A stretch of 64,000 nt of DNA from Pseudolabrys sp. (GCA_022841665.1 JALHRB010000002.1:1-64000), one strand, 5' to 3'. Shown: positions 22,076 through 36,649, counted from the stretch's first letter. The notes: generated from the letters alone by a model not told the origin. Made by a program: numbers and translations.

Positions 22076-23763
22076 GATGCCGCCATCTCCGGCGCGCTGC
22101 GCTCAAGCGTGATCTGCCCGCCGCGCAGCGTGACGAACTGGTTGATCGCCCAGGCCGGCGACGTTTCCGGATAGTCCTCGCGTGCCTGCGCGCCGCGCGA
22201 CTCGGTGCGCGCGAGCGCGGCTTGCGTCACGGCGCGCGCCACCAGCAGCATATTGCGCAAATCGAGCCAGTCGATCCGCCGCATGTCGAAGCCGCGGCCG
22301 TCGCCCGGCGGCGCATCGCCGAGCTCTTGCGCGAGCCGGCCGATTTCGCCGAGCGCGCGCGTGAGGCCCCCTTCGCTGCGCAACGGGCCGACGTCGTCCT
22401 GCATAATGCTCTGCAACCGCTGCAGCATCTCGGCGGTGTTGAGGTCGCGGCCGCCGCTGCCCGCGCCGAGGAAGTCGAGCAGCGCGCCGGTGTTGTCGGC
22501 GCGGTTGGGCATCGCGTTGATCGGCCTGGCGTAGGCGGCGGCGCTGCGGCCGGCCTGGCGTCCGAACACGAAAGCCTCGGTGATGGCGTTGCCCGACAGC
22601 CGGTTGGCGCCGTTAGCGCCGCCGACCGCTTCGCCCGCGGCATAGAGACCGGGCAGGCCGGTGCTCATGGTGACGTCGGCGGCAATGCCGCCCATGTGGT
22701 AGTGCGCGATCGGCGCCACTTCGACGTCGGTCCTGGTGAGGTCGATGCCATTGGCGGCGAGGCGGTCGATGACCGGACCGAAAGCCGCGCGCAGCGCGCT
22801 TTCCGGGCAATGCTTGAAGCTCAGATACACGCCGCCGTGCGGCGAGCCGCGCCCGGCCTCGACTTCCTTGATGATGGCATAGCTGCCGGCGTCGCGCGTG
22901 ATGACGTATTTGCCGTCCTCGGCCACGCCGTAGGTCTGCGTGAACTCCTCGCCCCGGTTGTTGAGCAGCCTTCCGCCGAGCTTGTAGCGGAACGGATCCC
23001 ACATGATCGGGTCCATGCCGATCAGCCGCGGCGCCAGATGGCCGATGGGGAAGAACTGCACGAACTCCATGTCGGTGAGCCGGGCGCCCGCGCGCAGCGC
23101 CAGCGCATAGCCGTCGCCGCCCATGTTCGTCGAGGCGCTATTGCGGCGGTAGAGCCGCGTCAGACCGCCGGTCGCGATAATCGTGGCCTTGGCGTGGATG
23201 ACGACCGGCTTGCCGCTGCCGAGATGCAGCGCCATGGCGCCGACGATGTCGCCGCCGTCGTGCAGCAGATCGACGATGCACAGGTCGCCGGCGCGGCGGA
23301 TGCTGTCGATCTTGTTCACCACGGTGCGCAGCGTCTTCGACACGGCCGGCCCGGTGTTGAGGAAATCCACATAAACGCAGCGCGGCCGATCGTGTCCCGG
23401 CGCCATCGCCTGCGTGATGCGGCCGTCCTTGCGCGCCCAGCCGACGCCCCACTCGTCCATGATGCGGATGCAGTCGGGGCCTTCTTCGCACAACAGCCGC
23501 GCCAGCTCGGCGTTGCAGAGGCCGCGTCCGGCGGTGAGCGTGTCGTCGTAATGGTGGCGCCAGTGGTCGGGCGTCTGCGAACCCAGCGCGACGGCGACCG
23601 TCATCTGCGCCATCACGGTGGCGCCGCCCCGGCCGATCAGGCTGCGGTCGGCCAGCAGCACGTTCGCGCCCGCGCGCGCGGCTTCGATCGCCGCGAACAT
23701 GCCGGCGGCGCCGGAGCCGATCACCAGGACGTCGGTTTGCGCGTGTGCCGGTTCGGAGGTCAC
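22072..23763 (-). CDS. FAD-dependent oxidoreductase, FrdA/SdhA/AprA-like flavoprotein
   Basis: About 563 residues. The FAD-binding motif VLVIGSGAAGMFAAIEAARA is near the N-terminus. The conserved AHYHMGGIAADVTMSTGLPG and GANRLSGNAITEAFVFGRQA segments mark the fumarate-reductase flavoprotein superfamily. I chose the GTG at 23763 (VTSEPAHAQTD); a TTG at 23832 would add 23 residues. Coupled to the small 2Fe-2S partner and with no membrane-anchor genes nearby, it is not a standard succinate dehydrogenase. Confidence 0.85.
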   Translation of the reverse strand: MTSEPAHAQTDVLVIGSGAAGMFAAIEAARAGANVLLADRSLIGRGGATVMAQMTVAVALGSQTPDHWRHHYDDTLTAGRGLCNAELARLLCEEGPDCIRIMDEWGVGWARKDGRITQAMAPGHDRPRCVYVDFLNTGPAVSKTLRTVVNKIDSIRRAGDLCIVDLLHDGGDIVGAMALHLGSGKPVVIHAKATIIATGGLTRLYRRNSASTNMGGDGYALALRAGARLTDMEFVQFFPIGHLAPRLIGMDPIMWDPFRYKLGGRLLNNRGEEFTQTYGVAEDGKYVITRDAGSYAIIKEVEAGRGSPHGGVYLSFKHCPESALRAAFGPVIDRLAANGIDLTRTDVEVAPIAHYHMGGIAADVTMSTGLPGLYAAGEAVGGANGANRLSGNAITEAFVFGRQAGRSAAAYARPINAMPNRADNTGALLDFLGAGSGGRDLNTAEMLQRLQSIMQDDVGPLRSEGGLTRALGEIGRLAQELGDAPPGDGRGFDMRRIDWLDLRNMLLVARAVTQAALARTESRGAQAREDYPETSPAWAINQFVTLRGGQITLERSAPEMAAS

Positions 23764-23959
23764 GTCGGTCTCGCAACCATTGCGCGCGCGGAAGCTGTGA
23801 GTTGTGCCGCCATTTCTTTCCTTACTAGCCAATGTGACGGCGGAGGGCTAGCCGCCCTTATGTGCGAGCGGACACCCGCGATGCCGGGGAACCCGACATG
23901 CAGATGATAGATTTGCCTGCTAACCCGGTCTGGCCCGTTTGCGACAGAGAGGATGCCTC

Positions 23960-25570
<1,611 letters not shown>

Positions 25571-25619
25571 ACCTTACGCGACCATTGCGCATTGCCGCCC
25601 CAGTAGAAGCGGGCAGGCG

Positions 25620-26381
25620 ATGGCGAAGCGCGCGGGCAAGGTCTACATCGGCACCTCCGGCTGGAGCTATACCTCCTGGCGCGGACCATTTTTTCCACGC
25701 GAGGTGATGGTCAAGCATCACCTGCGCTATTACGCAACGCAGTTTTCCAGCGCCGAGCTCAACGGCGTGTTCTACCGCACGCCTTCGCTCGAGGCGGTCC
25801 GCGGCTGGCGCGACCAGACGCCGGACGATTTCGTCTTCGCCTGGAAGGCGTCGAAGTTCATCACGCACTGGAAAAGGCTGCGCGACACCTCGCGCAACAG
25901 CCTCGCGCTGATCGAGGAGCGTCTGAAGATTCTCGGGCGCAAGGCTGGGCCGGTGCTGTTCCAGTTGCCGCCGCGCTTTGAGGCCGATGCGGAGCGGCTG
26001 AAATCCTTTCTGCGCTTGCTGCCGAAGCGGCGCCGCTACGCCTTCGAGTTTCGCCACTCCAGCTGGTACAGCGAGGACATCTTCGCGCTGTTGCAGCGGC
26101 ACGACATCGCCTTGTGCGTTTCCGACCACCATGATGCGCCGTCGCCGTGGAAAGTCACCGCCCATCACGTTTACGTGCGGGGACACGGGCCGGGCGGCGC
26201 CTACCAGGGCCATTACTCGAAAGCCGCGCTGCGCCGCTGGGCGCGCAAGATCGTCGCCTGCGTTTGCGAGGGCCGCGATGTCTTTGTCTATTTCGACAAC
26301 GACCAGAAAAGCGCGGCACCCGCAGATGCATTGTTTTTACGCACCATATTAAGGAACTCGCGCCGTCTGGAACTCGATTGA
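25620..26381 (+). CDS. DUF72 (YecE-like) family protein
   Basis: 253 residues with a TIM-barrel-like pattern typical of DUF72: VYIGTSGWSYTSWRGPFFP, ELNGVFYRTPS, FAWKASKFITHWKRL, VLFQLPPRF and FEFRHSSWY. Function is unproven in this family. I chose the ATG at 25620, just before the conserved start. It follows the glucosidase by 49 bases on the same strand and may be co-transcribed. Confidence 0.9.
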   Translation: MAKRAGKVYIGTSGWSYTSWRGPFFPREVMVKHHLRYYATQFSSAELNGVFYRTPSLEAVRGWRDQTPDDFVFAWKASKFITHWKRLRDTSRNSLALIEERLKILGRKAGPVLFQLPPRFEADAERLKSFLRLLPKRRRYAFEFRHSSWYSEDIFALLQRHDIALCVSDHHDAPSPWKVTAHHVYVRGHGPGGAYQGHYSKAALRRWARKIVACVCEGRDVFVYFDNDQKSAAPADALFLRTILRNSRRLELD

Positions 26382-26440
26382 GCCGGAACCGTGGTCGGCG
26401 TCTTGCGTTGCCGCTTTGACGCTTCGTCACATATCGGGCA

Positions 26441-27238
26441 ATGCAAATGTCCTTCCTCGTTTACTTTGCCGTCCTGCTGGTGGCCGCCGCTAGCGCGCTG
26501 TTCGGGCTCGACCTGTTGACGTCGCCGCTGCCGCCGGAGAAGCCGAAGACGCAAGTTGCGGGCACGGCGCAGCCGCCGAATAAGCTGGCGCGGCGCGAGG
26601 CGGAGAAGCAGGCGGCCGACAAGCAGGCCAACGCGGCGCTGACGCCGGTCTATCCGCGCCCGGCGGATGAGAACAAGGACGTGCGCATGGTCTATCCGCC
26701 GACCAGCGAAGCGTTGGCGAGCGTCAAAGGCGAGACGACCGGCAGCGGCAAGGCCGAGGCCGACACTGCGCAGCAGCCCGCTCAACAACAGGCGGAAGCG
26801 CCGCAGCCGCAAGCGCAACCCGCGCAGCCGCAGCAGGCGCCGCAACAGCAGTTCACGCCGGCCGGGCCGGCGCCAGCCGCGACGCCGGTGACGCAGCCGA
26901 GCGGCCCGCAATGCGACGTGTCGGCTTGCGCCGCGGCCTATCGCTCCTTCACCGTGGAGGACTGCACCTACCAGCCCTTCGAAGGCCCGCGCCGGCTATG
27001 CGAGAAATCGCCGGCCGGGGAGCAGTCGCGCACGGCCGAGACCGCGCGTCCGAAAGCGCCGGAGATCAAGCCGCAGCGCGTCGTCCGGCAGGCAAACGAA
27101 GACACCCGCATGCGCGACGCCGTGCGGCGGGTGAAGGAGCTCACCGCGCGCAACGGCGATGACGACTTCGACGACATGCCGCTGCGCGGCCGCCGCGTCA
27201 TCGTGATCGAGCGCGGGCGCGAGGATTTCTGGCGTTAA
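26441..27238 (+). CDS. Membrane-anchored low-complexity protein with BA14K-like motif
   Basis: 265 residues. A single N-terminal hydrophobic segment (SFLVYFAVLLVAAASALFGL) is followed by a long A/Q/P-rich linker (residues about 85-150). A cysteine-bearing motif at about 160-190 (CDVSACAAAYRSF, then GPRRLCEK) resembles the BA14K repeat of Rhizobiales. The C-terminus is charged. It is probably periplasmic and tethered to the inner membrane. BA14K proteins are lectin-like immunogens in Brucella; the similarity here is limited to the short motif. Confidence 0.65.
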   Translation: MQMSFLVYFAVLLVAAASALFGLDLLTSPLPPEKPKTQVAGTAQPPNKLARREAEKQAADKQANAALTPVYPRPADENKDVRMVYPPTSEALASVKGETTGSGKAEADTAQQPAQQQAEAPQPQAQPAQPQQAPQQQFTPAGPAPAATPVTQPSGPQCDVSACAAAYRSFTVEDCTYQPFEGPRRLCEKSPAGEQSRTAETARPKAPEIKPQRVVRQANEDTRMRDAVRRVKELTARNGDDDFDDMPLRGRRVIVIERGREDFWR

Positions 27239-27250
27239 ACACTGGCCTTA

Positions 27251-28363
<1,113 letters not shown>

Positions 28364-28382
28364 GGGTCGTATTCCCTGGTTG

Positions 28383-28471
28383 TCATGGCCGGGCTTCGTC
28401 CCGGCCATCCCGATCATGCTGGCACATTAGCTCCCTAAGCGGGATCGCCGGGTCAAGCCCGGCGATGACAA
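28383..28471. repeat. Palindromic intergenic repeats between frmA and acyl-CoA dehydrogenase
   Basis: Two palindromes: GGCCGGGCTTCGTCCCGGCC near 28388 and CGCCGGGTCAAGCCCGGCG near 28447, flanked by ATGAC/GTCAT ends. Variants recur at 29683-29745 and 32411-32504, so they belong to dispersed families. Confidence 0.75.
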
Positions 28472-28499
28472 AAAGGGTAAGACCGGGGCAAGATGCGCC

Positions 28500-29666
28500 A
28501 TGGATTTTGCGTTCTCGCCCGACCAACTCGCCATCCGTGCCGCGATCGAGAAAATCTGCGCGCGCTTCGGCGACGACTACTGGCTAGCGCGCGACAGAGC
28601 GGGCGGCTTCCCACACGATTTCCATCGCGCCTTCGCCGAGCAGGGCTGGCTCGGCATCGCCATCCCGCAGGCCTATGGCGGCTCCGGCCTTGGCATCGTT
28701 GAAGCCGCGCTGATGATGCAGACCATCGCGAATTCGGGCGCCGGCTTCTCCGGCGCCTCCGCGCTGCACATGAACATCTTCGGGCTCGACCCGGTGGTGA
28801 TGTTCGGCAGCGAGGAGCAGAAAAAGCGCATGCTGCCGCCGCTGATCGCGGGCGAAGACAAGGCGTGCTTTGCCGTCACCGAACCGGACGCCGGGCTCGA
28901 TACGCTCAACCTGAAGACCAAGGCAGTACGGCAGGGCGACACCTATGTGCTGTCGGGCCAGAAAATCTGGATTTCGACCGCGCAGGTGGCGAGTAAGATG
29001 CTGATCCTGGCGCGCACCACGCCGCTGGAGCAGGTGAAGAAGCGCACGGAAGGCCTGAGCCTGTTCTACACCGCGCTCGACCGCGCCCATGTCGACGTGC
29101 GCGAGATACCGAAGATGGGCCGCAGCGCCGTCGACTCCAACGAGCTGTTCATCGAGGCATTGCCGGTGCCGGCGGCCGACCGCATCGGCGAGGAGGGCAG
29201 GGGCTTCGAATACATCCTGCACGGCATGAACGCCGAGCGCATCCTGATCGCGGCGGAGGCGGTCGGCCTCGGCCGCGCGGCGCTGCGCAAGGCTGTGGCC
29301 TATGCCGGCGAGCGCGTCGTGTTCGGCCGCGCGATCGGCCAGAACCAGGCGATACAGCATCCGCTGGCGAAAAGCTGGATGGATATGGAAGCCGCCAACC
29401 TGATGGCGTTCAAGGCGGCGACGCTCTACGTCCGCGGCGAGAATTGCGCGGCGGAAGCCAACGCCGCGAAATACCTGGCGGCGGAAGCGGCCTTTGCGGC
29501 CTGCGAGGCCGCGGTGATGACGCATGGCGGCATGGGCTACGCCAAGGAGTTTCACGTGGAACGCTACATGCGCGAAGCGATGATCCCGCGGCTGGCGCCG
29601 GTCAGCCCGCAATTGATTTTGTGCTTTATTGCCGAAAAGGTGCTCGGCCTGCCCAAGAGTTATTGA
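28500..29666 (+). CDS. Acyl-CoA dehydrogenase
   Basis: 388 residues, standard length. The N-terminal helical domain, the FAD-contacting CFAVTEPDAGLDTLNLKTKA segment and the C-terminal GGMGYAKEFHVERYMREAM signature are present. Oxidises an acyl-CoA to the enoyl-CoA, passing electrons to ETF. The exact chain or branch specificity cannot be told. It stands alone, flanked by palindromic repeats on both sides. Confidence 0.93.
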   Translation: MDFAFSPDQLAIRAAIEKICARFGDDYWLARDRAGGFPHDFHRAFAEQGWLGIAIPQAYGGSGLGIVEAALMMQTIANSGAGFSGASALHMNIFGLDPVVMFGSEEQKKRMLPPLIAGEDKACFAVTEPDAGLDTLNLKTKAVRQGDTYVLSGQKIWISTAQVASKMLILARTTPLEQVKKRTEGLSLFYTALDRAHVDVREIPKMGRSAVDSNELFIEALPVPAADRIGEEGRGFEYILHGMNAERILIAAEAVGLGRAALRKAVAYAGERVVFGRAIGQNQAIQHPLAKSWMDMEAANLMAFKAATLYVRGENCAAEANAAKYLAAEAAFAACEAAVMTHGGMGYAKEFHVERYMREAMIPRLAPVSPQLILCFIAEKVLGLPKSY

Positions 29667-29682
29667 GGCAATTGAACTCCGG

Positions 29683-29745
29683 TCGTCCCCGCGAAAGCGG
29701 GGACCCAGCACTGGATTCCCGCTTGCGCGGGAATGAGCGGGCAAA
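29683..29745. repeat. Palindromic intergenic repeat
   Basis: GTCCCCGCGAAAGCGGGGAC and TTCCCGCTTGCGCGGGAA hairpins in tandem, between the convergent acyl-CoA dehydrogenase and obgE. The pattern matches repeats common in many proteobacterial genomes and may also terminate both genes. Confidence 0.75.
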
Positions 29746-29752
29746 TGCAATG

Positions 29753-32388
<2,636 letters not shown>

Positions 32389-32410
32389 GGGGTTATCCGG
32401 CTTGGTCTTT

Positions 32411-32504
32411 CCTTTGTCATGCGCAGGCTTGACCCGCGCATCCCGCTTAGGCGGGCACTGTGCCTCCCTTAAGCGAGATCGCCGGGACAAGCCCGGTGAT
32501 GACG
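32411..32504. repeat. Palindromic intergenic repeats between rhodanese and cupin genes
   Basis: Units reading GCGCAGGCTTGACCCGCGC and ATCGCCGGGACAAGCCCGGT, variants of those at 28383-28471. They separate two same-strand genes. Confidence 0.7.
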
Positions 32505-32524
32505 GTGAACGATGGTTGCGTCTT

Positions 32525-33067
32525 TTACGTCGCCTGTTGCGGAGTCATCTGCTCGACAACGCCGGATTTCAAGTCGATGCGGATGCGCGTGATCTTGTCC
32601 AGATTGGTGCCGGTGACGCGCACGAAGCGGGCGTAGTCGGGATAATCGATCGAGTGGATGGTGCCATCCTGGTAGATGCCGGCCTTGCCCGGGGTGAGGC
32701 GATATTTCTTCACCGGCTTGAGCTTGGCGTGCTTGGGATCGCTGCCATCGTCCTCGCGCTCCCATTCGACCATGTCGGTGTATTTGGTGGCCTGGCCGTA
32801 GATTGCCCAGGAGTCGCCGTGGTCGTGCGGCGGCGACACGCGCGCCTTGTCGTTGATGTGGGCGAGCACCTGGAAGCCGAGCATGTCGTCCTCGTACAGC
32901 ACCCTGAGGCCGCGCGGTGCGTCGTCGCCGCAATACTTGGCGATGAAGTCCGGATTGGCGAGCAGCCGCTCGAGATCGAGACGTACCTGCTCGCGCCCCT
33001 TGGGGCCGCCGTCGCGCGTCAAATTCGCGCGGCAATCGGCAATGAACTGGTCGAGATCGTAAGCCAT
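32525..33067 (-). CDS. Cupin-fold protein, cysteine-dioxygenase-like
   Basis: 180 residues. The cupin metal motif is PPHDHGDSWAIYGQ near residue 75, and a second-half strand reads YQDGTIHSIDYPDYARFV. The start is the ATG at 33067, preceded by an AGGAGG ribosome-binding site. Thiol dioxygenases share this pattern, and the rhodanese gene lies downstream on the same strand, but the substrate is inferred. The longer open frame upstream is not supported. Confidence 0.7.
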   Translation of the reverse strand: MAYDLDQFIADCRANLTRDGGPKGREQVRLDLERLLANPDFIAKYCGDDAPRGLRVLYEDDMLGFQVLAHINDKARVSPPHDHGDSWAIYGQATKYTDMVEWEREDDGSDPKHAKLKPVKKYRLTPGKAGIYQDGTIHSIDYPDYARFVRVTGTNLDKITRIRIDLKSGVVEQMTPQQAT

Positions 33068-33170
33068 GACGTTCCTCCTGGGCGGCCTTTCCGAGAGCTT
33101 TGCGCAAGTCGCGGCCGAACGCCAGCAGGGTCTCTTCGCGCGCGGGCAGCGCGCGTATATACCCCTCGCC

Positions 33171-34079
33171 ATGACCCCGCCTGACACCGGCCGGAGCGGC
33201 CACGACCACGTCCTTCTGGGCATCGGACTGATGCTGCTCGGCATCTTCCTGTTCGCGCTCAACGACGCGCTCGGGAAGTGGCTGGTGGCGACCTATTCGG
33301 TCGGCCAGCTTCTTCTGGTGCGCAGCGCGGCCGCGCTCTTGTTCCTGGCGCCGTTTTTGCGCGGCGACACCTTGCGCGCGCTGGTGCGCGCGCCGCGGCC
33401 CGGCATCCAGTTGCTGCGCGCGCTGTTTGCGACCTTCGAGGTCGCCTGCTTCTACTGGGCTTTGGCCTACATGCCGCTCGCCGACGTGATGACCTTCTAC
33501 CTCGCCGGCCCGATCTACGTGACCGCGATCTCGCCCTGGCTGCTCGGCGAACATGTCGGCTGGCGGCAATGGCTGGCGGTGATCGCCGGCTTCATCGGCG
33601 TGCTGATCGCGCTCGACCCGTCAGCCGGCTCGTTCACGCCGGCGGCGATGGTCGCCATCGCCGGCAGCTTCTCGTTCTCGCTGCTGATGGTTTGCACGCG
33701 GCTGGTGCGCGGCACGTCCGATACCGTGCTGGTAACGACACAGACCGTTGCCGCGCTGCTTTTCGGCGCGATCGCCGCGCCCTTCGCCTGGATGCCGATC
33801 GATGCCGGCGACACGCTGCTGCTGATCCTGCTCGGCGTCACCGCGCTGGTCGCGCATGCCTGCATCAACCGGTCGCTGAAGGTCGCTCCCGCCTCGACGG
33901 TCGTGCCCTACCAATACTCGACGATCGTCTGGGCAGTGATCCTGGGCTTCGTCGTCTTCGGCGACATCCCGCGCCTGCCCGTGCTGGCGGGCGCCGCGAT
34001 CATCGTCGCGGCCGGCATCTACATCTTCGTCAACGAGCGCAAAGGCGCGCGCGAACTCGCGCTCATGGAGCCGCCCTAG
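33171..34079 (+). CDS. EamA-family (DMT superfamily) transporter
   Basis: 302 residues with ten hydrophobic segments in two EamA repeats, starting GIGLMLLGIFLFALNDALGK. I chose the ATG at 33171 (MTPPDTGRSG); upstream sequence in frame overlaps the divergent cupin promoter. It is distinct from the EamA protein at 2122-3027. Substrate is unknown. It is the only plus-strand gene between obgE and kdpE. Confidence 0.88.
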   Translation: MTPPDTGRSGHDHVLLGIGLMLLGIFLFALNDALGKWLVATYSVGQLLLVRSAAALLFLAPFLRGDTLRALVRAPRPGIQLLRALFATFEVACFYWALAYMPLADVMTFYLAGPIYVTAISPWLLGEHVGWRQWLAVIAGFIGVLIALDPSAGSFTPAAMVAIAGSFSFSLLMVCTRLVRGTSDTVLVTTQTVAALLFGAIAAPFAWMPIDAGDTLLLILLGVTALVAHACINRSLKVAPASTVVPYQYSTIVWAVILGFVVFGDIPRLPVLAGAAIIVAAGIYIFVNERKGARELALMEPP

Positions 34080-34130
34080 CCGGGCCGACCGCGAGGGCCG
34101 GCCCGGTGCCCGAGCAAGGCGTGTCGCGGG

Positions 34131-34730
34131 TCACGACACCTTCTTCATTCGGCCCCAGCTCTTGAGCGCGGACCACACGCGCCGCTCCAGCCGGAAGCGG
34201 TCGATCGGCGCCGACGAGTGGATGGCGCGGATGCGGTAGAGGCCGACGCCGGTCCACTGGAAGCCGCACTTCTCCAGCACGCGGCGCGAGGCGGGGTTGG
34301 TGACGCGCGCGCCGGCCTGCAACGCCTCATGGCCGAGATCGCCGAAGGCGTAGTCGATCACGGCATGCATGGCCTCGGTGGCGAAGCCATTGCCCCAATA
34401 GGGCACGCCCAGCCAGTAGCCGAGCTCGGGTGCCGGCTCCGTGCTCGTGATCCCGCAGGCGCCGACGATCGTCTCGTCGCGCAACGTGATCAGGAAGACT
34501 GCTTCGCCGCCGGCTTTGTTCGCCCCGGAAATGAAGCCCTCGGCATCCGCCACCTTGTACGGATGCGGAATTCGCGCGGTGTTCTCGGCGATGCGGCGGT
34601 CGTTGGCGAGCGCTGCCACCGTTTTAGCGTCCTCAAGGCGCGGCGCGCGCAGGCAAAGCCGCGTGGTCTCGAGGACGGGGATACTCGCCTCTCGGAATGT
34701 CTCGCTCGGTATCTGTTCCAGCAAGGTCAT
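34131..34730 (-). CDS. GNAT-family N-acetyltransferase (RimJ/RimL type)
   Basis: 199 residues. The fold is clear: VLETTRLCLRAPRLEDAKTV, PELGYWLGVPYWGNGFATEA containing the acetyl-CoA loop, and NPASRRVLEKCGFQWTG. A GNAT gene directly after rpmA is a common Rhizobiales arrangement, which suggests a ribosome-linked role, but that is inference. It follows rpmA after a terminator-like hairpin. Confidence 0.88.
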   Translation of the reverse strand: MTLLEQIPSETFREASIPVLETTRLCLRAPRLEDAKTVAALANDRRIAENTARIPHPYKVADAEGFISGANKAGGEAVFLITLRDETIVGACGITSTEPAPELGYWLGVPYWGNGFATEAMHAVIDYAFGDLGHEALQAGARVTNPASRRVLEKCGFQWTGVGLYRIRAIHSSAPIDRFRLERRVWSALKSWGRMKKVS

Positions 34731-34777
34731 GGCTCGGGCTCCAGGTTGCCGGCGCGCCAGCCGCGCCGGAAATGCGA

Positions 34778-34809
34778 AGAGGGGGAGACGGTCACCCGTC
34801 TCCCCCTCT
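34778..34809 (-). terminator. Strong hairpin downstream of rpmA
   Basis: A 14-base-pair stem, AAGAGGGGGAGACGG-like arm against CCGTCTCCCCCTCT, with a TCAC loop. On the minus strand it is followed by TCGCATTTCC. It lies between rpmA and the GNAT gene and probably ends the rplU-rpmA transcript. Confidence 0.7.
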
Positions 34810-34877
34810 CAGAGCCCATTTTGGCCCCGCCGGTTCGACTGAATGACCGGCGGACCTCGAATTTTGGGTCTACCGTC

Positions 34878-35150
34878 TTACTCGGCCGCTGCCTCCGTCG
34901 TCGGTACAACGGACACGTAGGTGCGGCCTTTGGCTTTGGTAGCGAACTGAACTTTTCCGTCAGTGAGCGCGAACAGCGTGTGATCCTTGCCCATGCCGAC
35001 GTTACGGCCGGCATGCCAGGTGGTGCCGCGCTGACGGCAAATGATGTTGCCGGCGAGGGCGATCTCGCCGCCCGCCTTCTTCAGGCCAAGGCGCCGGCCC
35101 GCGGAGTCGCGGCCGTTACGGGAAGAACCGCCTGCCTTTTTGTGTGCCAT
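34878..35150 (-). CDS. rpmA: 50S ribosomal protein bL27
   Basis: 90 residues. It starts [20 protein letters not shown], the conserved N-terminal arm that reaches the peptidyl-transferase centre, followed by [20 protein letters not shown]. No cleavable N-terminal extension is present. It follows rplU by 55 bases. Confidence 0.98.
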   Translation of the reverse strand: MAHKKAGGSSRNGRDSAGRRLGLKKAGGEIALAGNIICRQRGTTWHAGRNVGMGKDHTLFALTDGKVQFATKAKGRTYVSVVPTTEAAAE

Positions 35151-35205
35151 GGGTGCTCTCTCGAATTCTGACTATTGTTTACACCGATTCCGTGAAGGAA
35201 TCATC

Positions 35206-35688
35206 TCACTTCTTTTTGCCCTTTGTGGCGGGCTTTTTGGCGGGCGACTTCTTGGCCGGCGCCTTCGACTTGGCTTTTGCCGCGGGCTTGGCCTCGCCTT
35301 CGGCGGCCTCCGGGGCCGCTTCGGGCTTCTTGGCCTCGCGCTTGGGCCGCGCCGGCGGCGTCTTGGAGGGCTTGGCCCCCTCGGTCAGGATCTCGGTAAT
35401 GCGGATCACCGAGAAATCGTGCCGGTAGCCGCGCTTGCGGCGCGAATTCTTGCGGCGGCGCTTCTTGAAGGCGATCACCTTGTCGCCGCGCGTGTGCTGG
35501 AGCACCTCGCCGGCAACGGTCGCGCCTGCAACCATCGGCGCGCCGATCACCGGCGTATCGCCGCCGACCACCAGCACCTCGCCGAACTCGATCACTTCGC
35601 CCGGTTCGCCCGCAACGCGGTCGATCCGGATCACATCCTCGGGGGCAACGCGGTATTGCTTGCCGCCGGCTCTGATGACTGCGAACAT
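35206..35688 (-). CDS. rplU: 50S ribosomal protein bL21 with long basic tail
   Basis: 160 residues, longer than the usual 103. The bL21 core (MFAVIRAGGKQYRVAPEDVI to KRRRKNSRRKRGYRHDFSVI) occupies the first 105 residues. The rest is an alanine/lysine/proline-rich extension (KKPEAAPEAAEGEAKPAAKA and similar), as in other Rhizobiales bL21 proteins. It is first in the rplU-rpmA transcript. Confidence 0.97.
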   Translation of the reverse strand: MFAVIRAGGKQYRVAPEDVIRIDRVAGEPGEVIEFGEVLVVGGDTPVIGAPMVAGATVAGEVLQHTRGDKVIAFKKRRRKNSRRKRGYRHDFSVIRITEILTEGAKPSKTPPARPKREAKKPEAAPEAAEGEAKPAAKAKSKAPAKKSPAKKPATKGKKK

Positions 35689-35905
35689 CGTTTTTTCCTC
35701 AGTGTTCGTTCTCCGGTCTCGGACGATCCGGACCGGCTTCTTTCAGTCGGTTTATTGTGTGTTTTGAAGGGCTTAACGCCCGCACAAAAGCACACGGACC
35801 CAGAAGGGTCCGCGTCTCGCGTTTCATATGCGGGGAATGGCCCGTTCTGTCAAGGAAACAGCGGCCTGCGGGCCCATCACCGCCGCGCGATTTTAACGCT
35901 CGGTC
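35689..35905 (-). promoter_or_regulatory. rplU upstream region with a leader-type hairpin
   Basis: About 215 bases. It contains a 7-base-pair hairpin CGGACCC-AGAA-GGGTCCG at 35795-35812 that would lie in the 5' leader of the rplU-rpmA mRNA, or act as terminator for kdpE. An oligo-T run (GTTTTTTCC read on plus, 35689 onward) adjoins the start. I cannot assign a known ribosomal leader motif. Confidence 0.4.
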
Positions 35906-36649
35906 TTACTCCGTCTTGGCTGGCGCGGCGGCGCCGGCCCAGGCGCCGGTCTCGGCTTCCGCCTGCGCCAGCCGGTAGCCGACGCCGAGTTCCGTCACCA
36001 GGATCTTGGGGCTGTTCGGGTTTTGCTCGATTTTCTGGCGCAGCTTGCGCACGAAGATGCGCAGGTAATGCGTGTCGTGCACGTGGATCGAGCCCCAGAC
36101 CTCCTTGAGCAAATGCTGGTGCGTGACGACGTTGCCGGCGTGCTGCGCCAGCACCTGCAGCAGCCGGTACTCCTTCGGCGTCAGCGTCAGGCGCTGGCCG
36201 TTGAGCAGCACGGCGCGGGCGGCGAGATCGATGGTGAGCGGGCCGATCTTGACGCTCGGCTCGCCGCTCGCCGCGCGCGACTGGCGGCGCAATGCGACGC
36301 GCACGCGCGCCAGCAATTCCGCCATGCCGAACGGCTTGACCACGTAATCGTCGGCGCCGAGCTCGAGCAGCTGCACCTTCTGCGCCTCCGCGTTGCGCAC
36401 CGACAGCACGATGATCGGCACGCTCGACCAGGAGCGGATGCGCTCGACCACCTCGGCGCCGTCCATGTCGGGCAGGCCGAGATCGACGATGACGAGATCG
36501 ATCGGCCGCAGCGTGGCCGAGTGGATCGCCTCGGCGCCGGTGCCGGCCTCGTGCACGGCGAAGCCGTTCAACTCGAAGCCGGTGCGCAGGAAGCGCCGAA
36601 TCTGTATCTCGTCATCGACGATGAGGACGATGGGAGTGGGCTCACTCAT
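35906..36649 (-). CDS. kdpE: KdpE-type response regulator
   Basis: 247 residues. The receiver domain has DDE near residue 12, the phospho-aspartate in LVIVDLGLPDMDG and the lysine in VVKPFGMAELL. The OmpR-type winged helix follows (LTPKEYRLLQVLAQHAGNVV, then HYLRIFVRKLRQKIEQNPNS and GVGYRL). Its start overlaps the upstream kdpD-like stop by eight bases. No kdpFABC potassium-pump genes are in the window. Confidence 0.9.
   Translation of the reverse strand: MSEPTPIVLIVDDEIQIRRFLRTGFELNGFAVHEAGTGAEAIHSATLRPIDLVIVDLGLPDMDGAEVVERIRSWSSVPIIVLSVRNAEAQKVQLLELGADDYVVKPFGMAELLARVRVALRRQSRAASGEPSVKIGPLTIDLAARAVLLNGQRLTLTPKEYRLLQVLAQHAGNVVTHQHLLKEVWGSIHVHDTHYLRIFVRKLRQKIEQNPNSPKILVTELGVGYRLAQAEAETGAWAGAAAPAKTE

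Noticed and set aside
22222-23907. 561-codon plus-strand frame opposite the flavoprotein gene
   Set aside because: Low-complexity shadow of the flavoprotein gene.
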